Shown here: positions 33,803 to 42,962 of the stretch, piece by piece
Layout: each line of letters starts with the position of its first letter
Numbering within the stretch: the first letter of the stretch is position 1
NCBI RefSeq assembly: GCF_937981295.1
Contig: NZ_CALJPC010000016.1
Span: 1-64,000, forward strand
Direction: 5' to 3'
Source: an uncultured Campylobacter sp.
GTDB taxonomy: Bacteria; Campylobacterota; Campylobacteria; Campylobacterales; Campylobacteraceae
Length of the DNA: 64,000 nt
Made by a program: the position numbers and the translations under genes
Notes under the pieces: generated by a model
Seen by the model: only the letters and a program-made list of their open reading frames with translations
Databases searched by the model: none
What the model was told of the DNA's origin: nothing

Positions 33803-34771
33803 TCAGCTGTAATGCGTCCTGCTAATTTGTGGTCCCAGTGTCTCGATTAGGCTTAAAATTTTGCGGATCTGCGTTTGGTATTCGCGCGCGAGCTCTATAC
33901 TAGCGGGCCTACCAAAAAGCGTAGTTTCAAAAAGATCGGGCGCACCGTTTAAAAATAGATATAAGCGCTCATCCATAAATACCGCGCTCAAGCTGAACTC
34001 GCCGCTCGTTTCGCGATTTATTTCGCGCAGACGCTCCATAAACGCGGGCGTTAGCAAATAGCGCGCTTCTACTTTGTCATCCGCAAACACGCGAAAATCG
34101 CGCATAAAATCCACATCGTCCATCATCTCTTTTTCGCCGAAGATCTTGGCGTTTAGCTCCCTGCTTACCACTATCGTTTTGCCCGAGGTTTTTTTCGCGA
34201 GCTCGCAGATCAGTACGTTGCCGTCAAAGTCCATATAGTTATCGTAGAATATTTTGATCAACATAATCGCCGCTATGAGCGGATTATCCGTTTTCATGTA
34301 AAACCTACCATTACTATGTACCTCGCTGAGGCTAAATTTAATCCCGCAGTGCGCGCCCGTAATCTGATCCTCGCTTTTGATCCTAGATTTCCTATAAATT
34401 CTAAATTTTTGAAATTCCTCTTCTTGCATACCGGTATATGGATCATATTTTAAACCGGCATCTATATCGTTTATTACGGCGCGGACGAATATCTCTTTGT
34501 AAAATTTGTAGTAGCGAATTTCTGCTTCAGTTTCTTGGCCGGCGCAATGCATAAAAAATATCCAAAAGATCTGAAAAAGGATCAATACGCCCAAAAATTC
34601 GGCAATTTTTATTAGAGGAGTGTCTGCTTTAACGCCGTCTAGAGACATTATTGCGAATAGGACCGCAAAAAAGGCGGCTATACTGAGGTAGCGGTATCTA
34701 TTAAAAGCTCTAGCGCACGCTTTTTGTTCGGTTAAAGTCTGCGAAACGACATCTTGCAGAGCAGGCAGCAT
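33803..34771 (-). CDS. DUF3137 domain membrane protein
   Basis: 322 residues. Two membrane helices near the N-terminus (about 28-46 and 55-75) are followed by a soluble domain with the DUF3137 signature: FRVFADDKVEARYLLTPAFMERL and the preceding FDGNVLICEL. The function of this family is unknown; its location would be the inner membrane with the domain in the cytoplasm. AAGGATAGAT precedes the ATG. It stands alone, 240 nt past the end of the zinc permease gene on the same strand. Confidence 0.8.
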   Translation of the reverse strand: MLPALQDVVSQTLTEQKACARAFNRYRYLSIAAFFAVLFAIMSLDGVKADTPLIKIAEFLGVLILFQIFWIFFMHCAGQETEAEIRYYKFYKEIFVRAVINDIDAGLKYDPYTGMQEEEFQKFRIYRKSRIKSEDQITGAHCGIKFSLSEVHSNGRFYMKTDNPLIAAIMLIKIFYDNYMDFDGNVLICELAKKTSGKTIVVSRELNAKIFGEKEMMDDVDFMRDFRVFADDKVEARYLLTPAFMERLREINRETSGEFSLSAVFMDERLYLFLNGAPDLFETTLFGRPASIELAREYQTQIRKILSLIETLGPQISRTHYS

Positions 34772-35011
34772 ATCTATCCTTGAGAAAAATTTCGCCCGTA
34801 TTGTAGCGAAATTTAGCGGAATTCATAAAGAGCGAATTCCGCCGCATAATGAATAGTCGAGATCGGAGCTTAATTTACGCAGTCCTTGCGGCGTAAATTT
34901 TAAAATCTTACTATTCTGAAAACAATTCGCACCGGATTTAAAATTTAACGCATTGCGTAAACTTATATTTCACGCGAGCTGCCTTTGTAAATTTGCGTTT
35001 AAATTTTGCGA

Positions 35012-37315
35012 TCACAGCACCCTGAGGCTGTCTGAGAGGAAATACATAAAAATCCCGAGCCCGAACATCACGAAAAGCCCCAAAAATTCGACGTAAAGCT
35101 TCAGGCTTACGAGCCGCTTTGAGCTTAGCTCGTTTGCTTTCGCGCCGAAAAGCGCGGCTAAAAATATCACGACGCTCATTCCAAAACCGATGAAAAGCGC
35201 ACTTGCGACGCTAAGCGCGAAGCTTCCGAGGCTGAAGGCAAGCACGAAAATAAGGATCGTACCGGGGCAGGGCACGAGCGCCGCTGCAAGCGCGATAAGC
35301 CACTCCTGCCCTTTCTCACCGCCGCTAGTCGCTCCATTTTGCAGCGAGTGAGATGAGGTTTGGTTTTTTAAATTTGCAGAATTTAAAGTCTGTTTTTGCT
35401 TGTTTTGGCTAGGCGAGTTTTCTTCCAGGCTCGCATTTAAATTTAAATCTAAATTTAGCTCTGCCGTTGCGGCGTCGCCCGAATTTTCAGCATCTAAATA
35501 CTGCGCGGATTCGCCGCTTTGAATATTAAATTTAGAAAATTTATAGCTCTTTGACGCTGCGTCAGCGGAATCCCCGGCGTTTGCAAATGCCGTATTTTTT
35601 AAGCGGGAGTCCGTATCTGCGGTCTTTGCGGCGGAAGCGCAAGCGGCGCAGGAGCAGCCCGCATCGTGGCCGGCGCCCGATCTTACGCGGCGAGCTTTGT
35701 CGTAGATGATGAGCGCGGTTATGACGATGATCAGAAGCGCTGAAATTTTCGTGGTGATCGAGGCGGAGTTTGCAGAGACGAGCCCTGCGACGTTTTGCAG
35801 CACGAACATGCTCGCACTTACTAAAACGAGCGCTCCTAGGACGTGCAGAAGGCCGATTTTAAGGGCAAATCCAAAGGCCTTGATGTAGCTGCCGCCATGG
35901 GCTAAGAAATAGCTCGCCGTTAGCAGCTTCGCGTGCCCAGGACCCGCCGCATGGAAAAAGCCGTATATGAAAGAAAGCGCCAAGACCCATAGGATCGTGC
36001 TCGCGCTTGCATGCTCGCTACTTGCGCGAAACGCCGTTTTGAGGCTTTTCATAAAATCCATCGTCTTTTGCGCGACAAATCCCAGCGAGACCTCTTTGTG
36101 CTGCTCGCTTGAAATCTCGTCGCTACCGGATGCGGCTCCGTTTTTCTCCGCTCCATTTTGCGCTAAATTTAAAGAACTCTCCTCGGGCGGCGTCGCGAGA
36201 TTTTGCGTAAAATGCGCGGAATTTAAAGAATTATCTCGCCTCGCCGTTAAATTTTCGCTCACGCCTTTATATGCAGGCGCCGTAGAATTTACGGGATCGT
36301 TAAAATTTATCGCAGCGCTTCTGTCGCCTCCGTTTTGCGCTAAATTTGAATTATCGCCTAAAGGTGCGGCGTTTTCGCTATTTTTCGCGGCGGCCTCTAA
36401 GTTTTCGCTGCCTAAGCGGTCGGAATTTGCGGGACCACCTTTTGCCTGCGCGTCCTTTTTGGCGGCTTTATTAATCTGCGCGATAGTATCCGAAGCGGCT
36501 ATATTTTTTTGCGCCTCTGCTGCAGCCTCCGAAACAATATCGCCGACCGATCTTTGGTTTGATCTGCGTGCTGAGCTGGAATTCGGTTTAGCTTGGCCGC
36601 CTTGCACAAGTTTATCCTCTGAGCTCGCAAGGCTCTGCTGGCTAGATGCAAGACCGCTCTGCGTTAAATCAGAGCTCGGCGCGCTTGAAATCGGCGGTTT
36701 TTTATCTGCGATCTTTGGCTTTTCGCCGCTAAATTCTATAAAAGTGGTGGCTAAATTTGAATTAGGCTTCGCTACAAAGCCCTCGCCCAGATTAATGGGC
36801 TTATCGTCAAGCATTTTGAAATTGAAAAATCCCTGATCGTCGTTAATGGAAATTTTAAGAACGCGGCCGTTTCGCAGCTCGAAGCCGACCTTTTGATCAA
36901 ATTCAAACACGAGTCTGCCCTTTTTGATGAGGCTTATTGCGTTTTTAAAATTTCCCTTGATCTGCGTGCCTACGAGGTTGCTAAGCGCAGGCTTTGCGTT
37001 TTTTGGCGCTTGATCGTAGAATTCCGCCTCGCAAAGATAGTTTTTGGGGGTTAGATAATCGGTCATCGCCTTAGTTATCTCGGCAAGCTCGCTATTTTCA
37101 AGCTTGCCGTTGGAATTTATATCGTAGGTCTGCATTATGACGTCGGTAAAATTTTGAGAGAAAAGCCACGAAAAATGCAGGCTCACGATCTTGCCGTCTT
37201 GTGCGACAGGGGTAATGCTAACGTGCGCAGTAGGCGTGTATAGGGCGCACAGAGCGCACGCAAATATCCGCGAGCTAAAGATCGCGGATAAAAGTAAAAT
37301 TTTAATAAATTTCAT
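35012..37315 (-). CDS. ZevA-ZevB fusion: DUF1007 periplasmic domain joined to NicO-type metal permease
   Basis: 767 residues. A signal peptide (about 1-20) precedes a DUF1007 (ZevA-like) domain to about 190, including an EF-hand-like DINSNGKLENSEL. A 230-residue Ala/Asn/Ser-rich linker (about 195-430) leads to a NicO/ZevB permease starting near 440: YGFFHAAGPGHAKLLTASYF is the metal-path motif, and a second half has LVPCPGTILIFVLAF. A second low-complexity loop (about 541-665) with CSCAAC splits the permease. In Haemophilus influenzae ZevA and ZevB are separate proteins for zinc acquisition; NicO relatives also move nickel or cobalt. It starts 3 nt after znuA. Confidence 0.82.
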   Translation of the reverse strand: MKFIKILLLSAIFSSRIFACALCALYTPTAHVSITPVAQDGKIVSLHFSWLFSQNFTDVIMQTYDINSNGKLENSELAEITKAMTDYLTPKNYLCEAEFYDQAPKNAKPALSNLVGTQIKGNFKNAISLIKKGRLVFEFDQKVGFELRNGRVLKISINDDQGFFNFKMLDDKPINLGEGFVAKPNSNLATTFIEFSGEKPKIADKKPPISSAPSSDLTQSGLASSQQSLASSEDKLVQGGQAKPNSSSARRSNQRSVGDIVSEAAAEAQKNIAASDTIAQINKAAKKDAQAKGGPANSDRLGSENLEAAAKNSENAAPLGDNSNLAQNGGDRSAAINFNDPVNSTAPAYKGVSENLTARRDNSLNSAHFTQNLATPPEESSLNLAQNGAEKNGAASGSDEISSEQHKEVSLGFVAQKTMDFMKSLKTAFRASSEHASASTILWVLALSFIYGFFHAAGPGHAKLLTASYFLAHGGSYIKAFGFALKIGLLHVLGALVLVSASMFVLQNVAGLVSANSASITTKISALLIIVITALIIYDKARRVRSGAGHDAGCSCAACASAAKTADTDSRLKNTAFANAGDSADAASKSYKFSKFNIQSGESAQYLDAENSGDAATAELNLDLNLNASLEENSPSQNKQKQTLNSANLKNQTSSHSLQNGATSGGEKGQEWLIALAAALVPCPGTILIFVLAFSLGSFALSVASALFIGFGMSVVIFLAALFGAKANELSSKRLVSLKLYVEFLGLFVMFGLGIFMYFLSDSLRVL

Positions 37316-37318
37316 CAA

Positions 37319-38245
37319 CTACAAATTTTCTCCGAAAACGTCGATCGTCTTTTTCATCGTCTTGTACCAATCTAGCGGCAGCTGATCGATCTCCATTACC
37401 TTTGCGCCTGTTTGCGCGGCGATAGTTTGCGCTGCCTTTTTGGAAAACTGCGGTGCGACGAAAATCACCTTGATCTTTTCCTCTTTGGCTTCCTCGATTA
37501 GCTCGGCTAAATCCGCAGGCTTAGGCTCTTTGCCCTCTACTTCGACTGCGATCTGCTCCAAATCGTATCGGTGCGCGAAATAGCCCCAAGACGGATGATA
37601 AACCATAAATTTCTTTCCCTTGACGCCCGCTAATTTCTGCTTTGCGTAAGCGTCCAGCTCGTCAAGCTTTTTAGCAAATTTATCGAAATTTGCTTCGTAA
37701 ATTTTAGCATTCTTAGGATACTGTTTGGTTAACGCGTCTTTAATATTTTTAGCTTGAATTTTTACAAGCTGCGGATCGAGCCATATATGTGGGTCTAAGC
37801 CGCCGTGATGGTGATGGTGCTCGTGCGCCTCGTGGTCTTTGTCGCCATGCTCATGATGCGCGTCATGATCGTGATCATCGTGATGTGCGCTATGATCATG
37901 TTCGTCGTGATGGTGATGCTCTGCCATAGCCATTTTGGTAATGCCATCTTCGGTGCGGATTATCTTCATCTTCGGATACGATGCGGCAAGCTTTGGTAGC
38001 CAGACTTCATCAAATTCTATACCGACTGCAAAATACAGATCGCTATTTTCTAGCATTTTCATCTCCGAAGGCTTAGGCTCGTATGTGTGCGGATCAGCGC
38101 CTTTACCAACCATCGTATTTACCTGCAGGGTATCACCTGCGATCTGTTCAACAAAATACTTCGTAGGAAGTATGGTCGTGGTGACCGTAGGTTTGGCGAA
38201 TGCTACGCAACTAGCTGCTAAAAGCGTGAAAACAAGCTTTTTCAT
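37319..38245 (-). CDS. znuA: ZnuA-like zinc-binding periplasmic protein
   Basis: 308 residues from MKKLVFTLLAASCVAFA, a signal peptide; AAAGGAATTTT precedes this ATG, unlike the longer frame. The cluster A-1 zinc-binding fold is visible in VEQIAGDTLQVNTMVGKGADPHTYEP (with the first His), a long His/Asp-rich loop (about 105-150), GLDPHIWLDPQ and MVYHPSWGYF. Such proteins hand zinc to ZnuBC, but no ABC permease or ATPase gene is adjacent. Instead the ZevAB-like fusion follows immediately. A candidate operator overlaps the promoter. Confidence 0.92.
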   Translation of the reverse strand: MKKLVFTLLAASCVAFAKPTVTTTILPTKYFVEQIAGDTLQVNTMVGKGADPHTYEPKPSEMKMLENSDLYFAVGIEFDEVWLPKLAASYPKMKIIRTEDGITKMAMAEHHHHDEHDHSAHHDDHDHDAHHEHGDKDHEAHEHHHHHGGLDPHIWLDPQLVKIQAKNIKDALTKQYPKNAKIYEANFDKFAKKLDELDAYAKQKLAGVKGKKFMVYHPSWGYFAHRYDLEQIAVEVEGKEPKPADLAELIEEAKEEKIKVIFVAPQFSKKAAQTIAAQTGAKVMEIDQLPLDWYKTMKKTIDVFGENL

Positions 38246-38274
38246 AAAATTCCTTTCCAAAAAAAAATTGCGGA

Positions 38275-38305
38275 AGTATATCAAAAGCAACTTAGTTGCA
38301 ACTTA
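38275..38305 (-). promoter_or_regulatory. znuA promoter with candidate Zur operator
   Basis: On the minus strand a TATACT -10 lies at 38280-38275. Immediately upstream, 38286-38305 holds two overlapping perfect palindromes: GCAACTTAGTTGC (38287-38299) and AGTTGCAACT (38294-38303). Also seen as two direct GCAACTTA copies. A repressor bound there would cover the -10 to -35 gap. The adjacent Fur-family gene is the obvious candidate regulator; this is inferred. Confidence 0.6.
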
Positions 38306-38360
38306 ATATAAATTTATCTAAATTTCGCTATCATCGCTTAAATTTTAAAAAAGGCGTAAA

Positions 38361-38714
38361 ATGGATCCCAAAGATTTTTTAGCGAGTCACGATATCGCTC
38401 CTACAGCGCTTAGAGTGCAGATCGTGCAGATCCTAAGCGAGAAAAAATACCCGGTAAGTTATGATGAACTAGTAGAACTAACAGGTGCTAATAAAACCAC
38501 GATATATCGCAATATAGCGCTTTTGGAAGAGAAAAATTTGATAATTACCAGCGAAAATAATCATAAAAGCTTTTATGAGCTCACCGACGGCGCAAAAGCG
38601 TATTTTGTCTGCGAAAGCTGCCATAAAATGGAGGAGATTTCGATGCCAGCTTTGCCACAAAAAAATGTCAAAAGTGTGCTTGTGCGAGGATTGTGCGAGA
38701 AGTGCGGCGGCTGA
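38361..38714 (+). CDS. zur: Fur-family metalloregulator, probable Zur
   Basis: 117 residues. The winged-helix N-domain includes ALRVQIVQILSEKKYPVSYDE and GANKTTIYRNIALLEEK, the DNA-recognition helix. The short C-domain has two CxxC pairs (CESCHKME and LCEKCG) for structural zinc. It lacks the His-rich tail seen in Fur. It is divergent from znuA and shares a 115-nt promoter region with the palindromic site. Zinc sensing is inferred from this context; Fur or PerR function is not excluded. Confidence 0.8.
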   Translation: MDPKDFLASHDIAPTALRVQIVQILSEKKYPVSYDELVELTGANKTTIYRNIALLEEKNLIITSENNHKSFYELTDGAKAYFVCESCHKMEEISMPALPQKNVKSVLVRGLCEKCGG

Positions 38715-38848
38715 GGCGGGAAATTTAATAAAAAGCGCTCAAAGAAACTTAGCTAAAACGCTAGGGCAAAATTTAACCGATTTTTAACGGATTTTTATAA
38801 AACAAACGATATAATCCGAGCGTTTCATATTTTAAAAGGGAAAATTTA

Positions 38849-39289
38849 GTGAATAAAAACGATACGATAAAAGCAATAGAGAAGTTTGTAAGTTCTCAAG
38901 AAATGACGATGTTTCGCCTGAAAAAGGGTATCTACGGCGATGCGATGAAAAACCTGGATCAGGTTTTTACGCCGTATAAGGAGTTTGCCGAGTTTTTCAA
39001 AAATCCCGCAAATAGGTTGCAGGAGCTGTTAGGCAACATCGCGTACGAATCGATTTTAAACTACACTGAAGCAGGGCTATCGCACTGCGAGAAGATCCAC
39101 TCGATCTATTTTGTGGAATCCAAAGGGTTTTTCAAAAGCGGGCTAAAGTATATCGAGCCTGATGCGACCGCTAGAGAGAGGGCCAAGAGCTATTACGACA
39201 AATTGCTGGAAAATAATGAGAAGCTTAACGAATATATCGATATCGGCTTGCAAAGGCTACATGGCTTAGAAGCGAAGGTTTTCGAGTAG
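38849..39289 (+). CDS. Conserved-looking helical protein of unknown function
   Basis: 146 residues with a GTG start and AAAAGGGAAAATTTA before it. It is predicted almost all helical and highly charged, with no signal peptide or membrane segment. Notable stretches are FTPYKEFAEFFKNPANRLQE and YTEAGLSHCEKIHS. The amphipathic helices recall phasin-type or small cytoplasmic regulatory proteins but I cannot assign a family. It stands alone after the zur gene. Confidence 0.7.
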   Translation: MNKNDTIKAIEKFVSSQEMTMFRLKKGIYGDAMKNLDQVFTPYKEFAEFFKNPANRLQELLGNIAYESILNYTEAGLSHCEKIHSIYFVESKGFFKSGLKYIEPDATARERAKSYYDKLLENNEKLNEYIDIGLQRLHGLEAKVFE

Positions 39290-40151
39290 GCCAGGTTAGT
39301 TTTGGGATTTGATTTGCGTGGCGAAATTCTATCGCAAATTCTTGGCGCTTAAAATTCTATGATTAAATTTCATACCTTTTGCAGATCGCAAACTTATACT
39401 ATTTAATTCCGCGTTAGCGCCGCTTTTAATTGCGCATATAGCAAATAGGGTGGCTTGAGCAATTCCGTGCCGGCAGGCATTATCCGATACGATCAAAGAA
39501 ATAATCTAAATTTTTAAAGCTCAACGAAGCGGGTTAAAATAAGCAAGCTTGGCTAAATTCCGTGGAGCTACCAAAAGCAAGCTCTAACATAAACTAGCGC
39601 TTGGTTGGAGTCTGCGAATTTGAAATTTCGCGGCTAGCGCGAACGGGAATTTAAAATTTTAGCGCTTTTAAATTCCTTCGAAATGCGGAATTTTAAAAAT
39701 AGGTATTGCGCCTGCAACAAGCAAAACGCAAGATTTGAAATTTACTAGAAAATGCTCGCTGCAAAGTAAAATTTAAGAGCCAGGCTGCAAGGCGATGCGG
39801 CGTAAATTTTAATTTACTCTGTAGCGCAAAATATATTCAGCAAGAGATATTTTCGGAAACAGAAGGGGCGATAGAGAGCCGAGATGAGTTATATTTATTA
39901 TGCTAATATTGCATTATAGAATATCTACAGTTATGTAGCCGATACGTAAAAATTATTTAGAGGTGTCAATATGGTAAAGCGTGCGGTATAAATTTTAACT
40001 CGTTTTGGTGCGCTGTTTTTATTTATTGCACGCAGCAAATTTAAGCGGTTAAACTTATTGAGATTAGAAAATTCTAAACACGGATTAAAGCTTAGCGGCG
40101 AAATTAGCCTTGCTAGCATTCTGCTGCATCTTAATTTCGCCGCAAGCAACT
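39290..40151. other. 862-nt intergenic region
   Basis: No gene could be supported. The left half holds AAATTT-rich DNA; near 39895-39930 is an A/T-rich stretch with TATTATGCTAAT and GCATTATAG that could be a promoter, but it faces no clear gene. Small frames on both strands lack ribosome binding sites. Confidence 0.5.
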
Positions 40152-40382
40152 TTATTTATCTGCCTTTTCGGCTTTATATTGCGCTAGCAAGCTGCCTAGC
40201 TCATCTTTTATGCGAAGCTTTTCTTTCTTCATCGCATCGATCTCCAGATCGCTCATATGCACTCTGCCGGCCTGCGCGTCGGCGATCTTGTGATCCAGCT
40301 CGTCGTGCTTCTCAAATAGCGAATCAAATCGCGCGTTTTTGCCTTTTAACTCAGTGATTAAATCTCTGTATTCATGAAACAT
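40152..40382 (-). CDS. YdcH family (DUF465) protein
   Basis: 76 residues from MFHEYRDLITELKG, with AAGGAGTAGGC upstream. It is a helical hairpin with the DUF465 pattern FDSLFEKHDELDHKI and LEIDAMKKEKLRIKDEL. YdcH-type proteins are small coiled-coil proteins of unknown role. The longer upstream frame lacks a ribosome binding site, so I trimmed it. Confidence 0.85.
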   Translation of the reverse strand: MFHEYRDLITELKGKNARFDSLFEKHDELDHKIADAQAGRVHMSDLEIDAMKKEKLRIKDELGSLLAQYKAEKADK

Positions 40383-40627
40383 GCCTACTCCTTTGAAAAA
40401 TTTATTCAAGTATATCAATAAAGCGCTTAAAACCTAATTTTAGCTATCAAATTTAGACTGAATTTCACGCATGAGATTCCAAATTTTAAGAGGTAAAATT
40501 TTAGTATTTAAAAATTTAAAACAGGCAAATTTAAATGATAAAATTTTAGGGCAGAGCTTTAAAGCCCTGCCGCTATTCGCTATTTTCGAGACGAGATTTT
40601 TATTATGAAAGAGTAAGCTGTGAATCT

Positions 40628-41821
40628 TTATGATCTATAATCCGCGTTGATTTTTACGTAGTCGTAGCTAAGATCGCAGCCGTATGCACTAAACTCGCCG
40701 TCTCCGAGCCCCAAATCGCACCAGATCGTAAAGCTTTTTTGCTGCATCACGGCGTGAGCCGCAGCCTCGCGTGCGGCGTCCAGCTCGCGATTTTGTGCAT
40801 CATAAAGTAGCACGTCATCGTATTTGATACGCAGCTTTTCTTCGTCGCATTCGATACCGCAGGCGCCTATGGTGGAGGCTATGCGACCCCAATTCGGGTC
40901 TTCGCCGAAGATCGCCGTTTTAACAAGCGGCGAATTGCTTAGCGCCTTCGCCGCCGTGCGAGCGTCTTCGGCGTTTGCGGCACCGCTTACTTTAAATCGC
41001 ACCAGCTTGGTTGCGCCTTCGCCGTCTTTTACCAGCATCAGCGCAAGCTCGCGCGTCAGGGTGTTTAGCGTGGAGGCGAAGGCGTCCTTTTCGTAGGCGC
41101 ATTTCGCGCTGCAGCAGAGCATAATCGTATCGTTGGTGGAGGTGTCGCCGTCGACGCTTACTGTGTTAAAGCTCTGCTCCGCCGCCTTTTTTAGCAGCTC
41201 GTCCATATCTGCGCGCGGGATTTTTGCGTCGGTCAGGACGAAGCAGAGCATGGTCGCAAGCGCAGGATTGATCATACCCGCGCCCTTGCAAACGGCTGCG
41301 ATGTGAAATTTCTCGCCGTTTTCTAAAGAAATTTCATACGCAAGCTCCTTTTTTATCGTATCTGTCGTCATAATGGCGGTGGCTAGGGCGTTCGAGTTTC
41401 GCGCCGAGAGGTTAAAATTTTGCGCGGCGGCGATAATTTTTTCCTTTTTGAGGCGGTATCCGATGACGCCGGTGGAACTCATAACGGGGTTTATCAGAGC
41501 GGTCTTTTTGCCAAGCTCGCTAAAAATTTCATCGATATCGGCGATTCCTTGTTCCCCGGTCATCGAGTTTGCGTTTTTAGAATTTACGAGGATAAAATTT
41601 GTTTTAAGCTCCCCGCCCGCGCGCTCCTGCGCCCTTTTGAAATGCCTAATCGGCGCGGCTTGAAATTTATTGCTCGTAAAGATCGCGCTTACGGCAAAGG
41701 GCTCGTCCGCGCGGATAAATCCCAGATCGTTCCCCTCTTTTTTAAAGCCCGAATTTATGCCGTCGAAATAAAAGCCCTCGACATTCTGCAAGCTGCCCTC
41801 GAGCTTAGTAATTTTAAACAT
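40628..41821 (-). CDS. argJ: Bifunctional ornithine acetyltransferase / N-acetylglutamate synthase
   Basis: 397 residues. ArgJ cycles the acetyl group in arginine synthesis. It self-cleaves before a nucleophilic Thr, here ATAIMTTDTIKKE with the cut expected at the first MT of that motif. Other conserved pieces are SMTGEQGIAD, SSTGVIGYRL, GKGAGMINP-like CKGAGMINPALATML and FGEDPNWGRI. Its start overlaps the K+ channel gene's end by 8 nt, so the two may be co-transcribed. Confidence 0.95.
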   Translation of the reverse strand: MFKITKLEGSLQNVEGFYFDGINSGFKKEGNDLGFIRADEPFAVSAIFTSNKFQAAPIRHFKRAQERAGGELKTNFILVNSKNANSMTGEQGIADIDEIFSELGKKTALINPVMSSTGVIGYRLKKEKIIAAAQNFNLSARNSNALATAIMTTDTIKKELAYEISLENGEKFHIAAVCKGAGMINPALATMLCFVLTDAKIPRADMDELLKKAAEQSFNTVSVDGDTSTNDTIMLCCSAKCAYEKDAFASTLNTLTRELALMLVKDGEGATKLVRFKVSGAANAEDARTAAKALSNSPLVKTAIFGEDPNWGRIASTIGACGIECDEEKLRIKYDDVLLYDAQNRELDAAREAAAHAVMQQKSFTIWCDLGLGDGEFSAYGCDLSYDYVKINADYRS

Positions 41822-42944
41822 ATCTCATCTCCTGCGGCTTGTATTTGCTGCGGATGAGCTTTTTGGTGTTGCGGATGCCCTCTGCTGTACCAATAACTAA
41901 AAATTTTACCCCAGTACCGATGAGATAGTCGCCATCGGGCATCGGGATAAAGCGGCTGTTAGGCTCTTTGATTCCCACGACGTCGGCGTTTGTAAAATCG
42001 CGCAAGCGAGTTTCTTTTAGACGCTTAAAGCGGATCCACGAAAAATCGGGCACCGTAATCTCCTCGATATCGATGAGTGAGTCTTTTTTATACAAAAATC
42101 GCTCCAAAATATTTTCCATATCGGGACGCACGCTGATCGCAGAGAGCCTTTGTGCGGCGAGCTTAGAGGGTGAGACGATAGAATTTGCGCCGAGTTTTTT
42201 TAGCCTCTCGGTGTCGCTGTCATCATCGCTATTTGCCATGATGAAGTAGGGGGTGATGCGACCAAGCTCCTTTTCGTAGAGGCGCACCAGCGAGATTATT
42301 GCAATATTATCGGCTAAATTTGAAGCCAGCGTGATGACGCATTTGGCCGATGAGAGGTGGGCTTTTAGCATCGTGGTTTCCACGTGCGGCTCGCCTACGA
42401 TGAAGTAGGGGTAGCGGTTTTCTTCGGCGATTTTGGCTAGAGCGGGATCGGGGTCTATCACGACAAAAGGTAGATGATTTTCGCGAAACTGCTTGGCAAG
42501 CTCGGCGCAGTAGATGTTGTTGTAACAGATAATGTAGTGGTTTTTGAGCCTTGCGATGTTATTGATCATTCGTTGCTCCCTAAGTAAATTTTGAAGTTTG
42601 CCGTTTTTTATGACCTCGACGACGACGCCCAGGCAAAACGAAAAGGTTCCAAAGCCCATGAGGATGAATAGCACGGTAAAAATTCTACCCGCGGGCGATA
42701 TAGGCGCTACTTCGGTAAAACCCACCGTCGTAAAGGTCATGCCCGCCTGATAAAAGGCGTCCACGAGCGAAAAGCCCGCTATAAAAACATAGCCTAGCGT
42801 GCCGATTAGCATCATCAGTACGATGGTTATCAGCGGTAAGCGGAATGGGCGTAGCTGGTCGTAAATTTCCGTGTAGAGGTTTATGTCCGGCTTAGTCGAG
42901 CCGGACCAGTCGAGGAATCGCTTGATCTTGTCCAAGATAGACAT
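41814..42944 (-). CDS. Two-TM potassium channel-like protein with RCK/TrkA domains
   Basis: 376 residues. TM1 (about 36-58), a pore loop and TM2 (about 85-112) form an MthK-like unit. An RCK_N (TrkA_N) domain from about 136 and a TrkA_C domain near 290-370 follow. The pore signature is TTVGFTEV at 72-79, where the common TVGYG or TVGFG would have a second glycine. The Rossmann glycine motif is also altered (IICYNNIYCAELA). It should sit in the inner membrane as a tetramer controlling ion flow; these changes make selectivity and nucleotide gating uncertain. It follows rpmB and overlaps argJ. Confidence 0.85.
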   Translation of the reverse strand: MSILDKIKRFLDWSGSTKPDINLYTEIYDQLRPFRLPLITIVLMMLIGTLGYVFIAGFSLVDAFYQAGMTFTTVGFTEVAPISPAGRIFTVLFILMGFGTFSFCLGVVVEVIKNGKLQNLLREQRMINNIARLKNHYIICYNNIYCAELAKQFRENHLPFVVIDPDPALAKIAEENRYPYFIVGEPHVETTMLKAHLSSAKCVITLASNLADNIAIISLVRLYEKELGRITPYFIMANSDDDSDTERLKKLGANSIVSPSKLAAQRLSAISVRPDMENILERFLYKKDSLIDIEEITVPDFSWIRFKRLKETRLRDFTNADVVGIKEPNSRFIPMPDGDYLIGTGVKFLVIGTAEGIRNTKKLIRSKYKPQEMRYV

Positions 42945-42962
42945 AAATTCCTCTTTAAGAGG

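Noticed and set aside
35967..36836. 289-codon plus-strand open frame
   Set aside because: Antisense to the low-complexity linker of the ZevAB fusion; its Ser/Ala/Leu-rich composition mirrors the repetitive coding strand, and it has no ribosome binding site.
38575..38787. Alternative frame over the end of the Fur-family gene, hinting at a frameshift
   Set aside because: The annotated frame already contains both CxxC pairs and ends naturally after the second, so no frameshift is needed.
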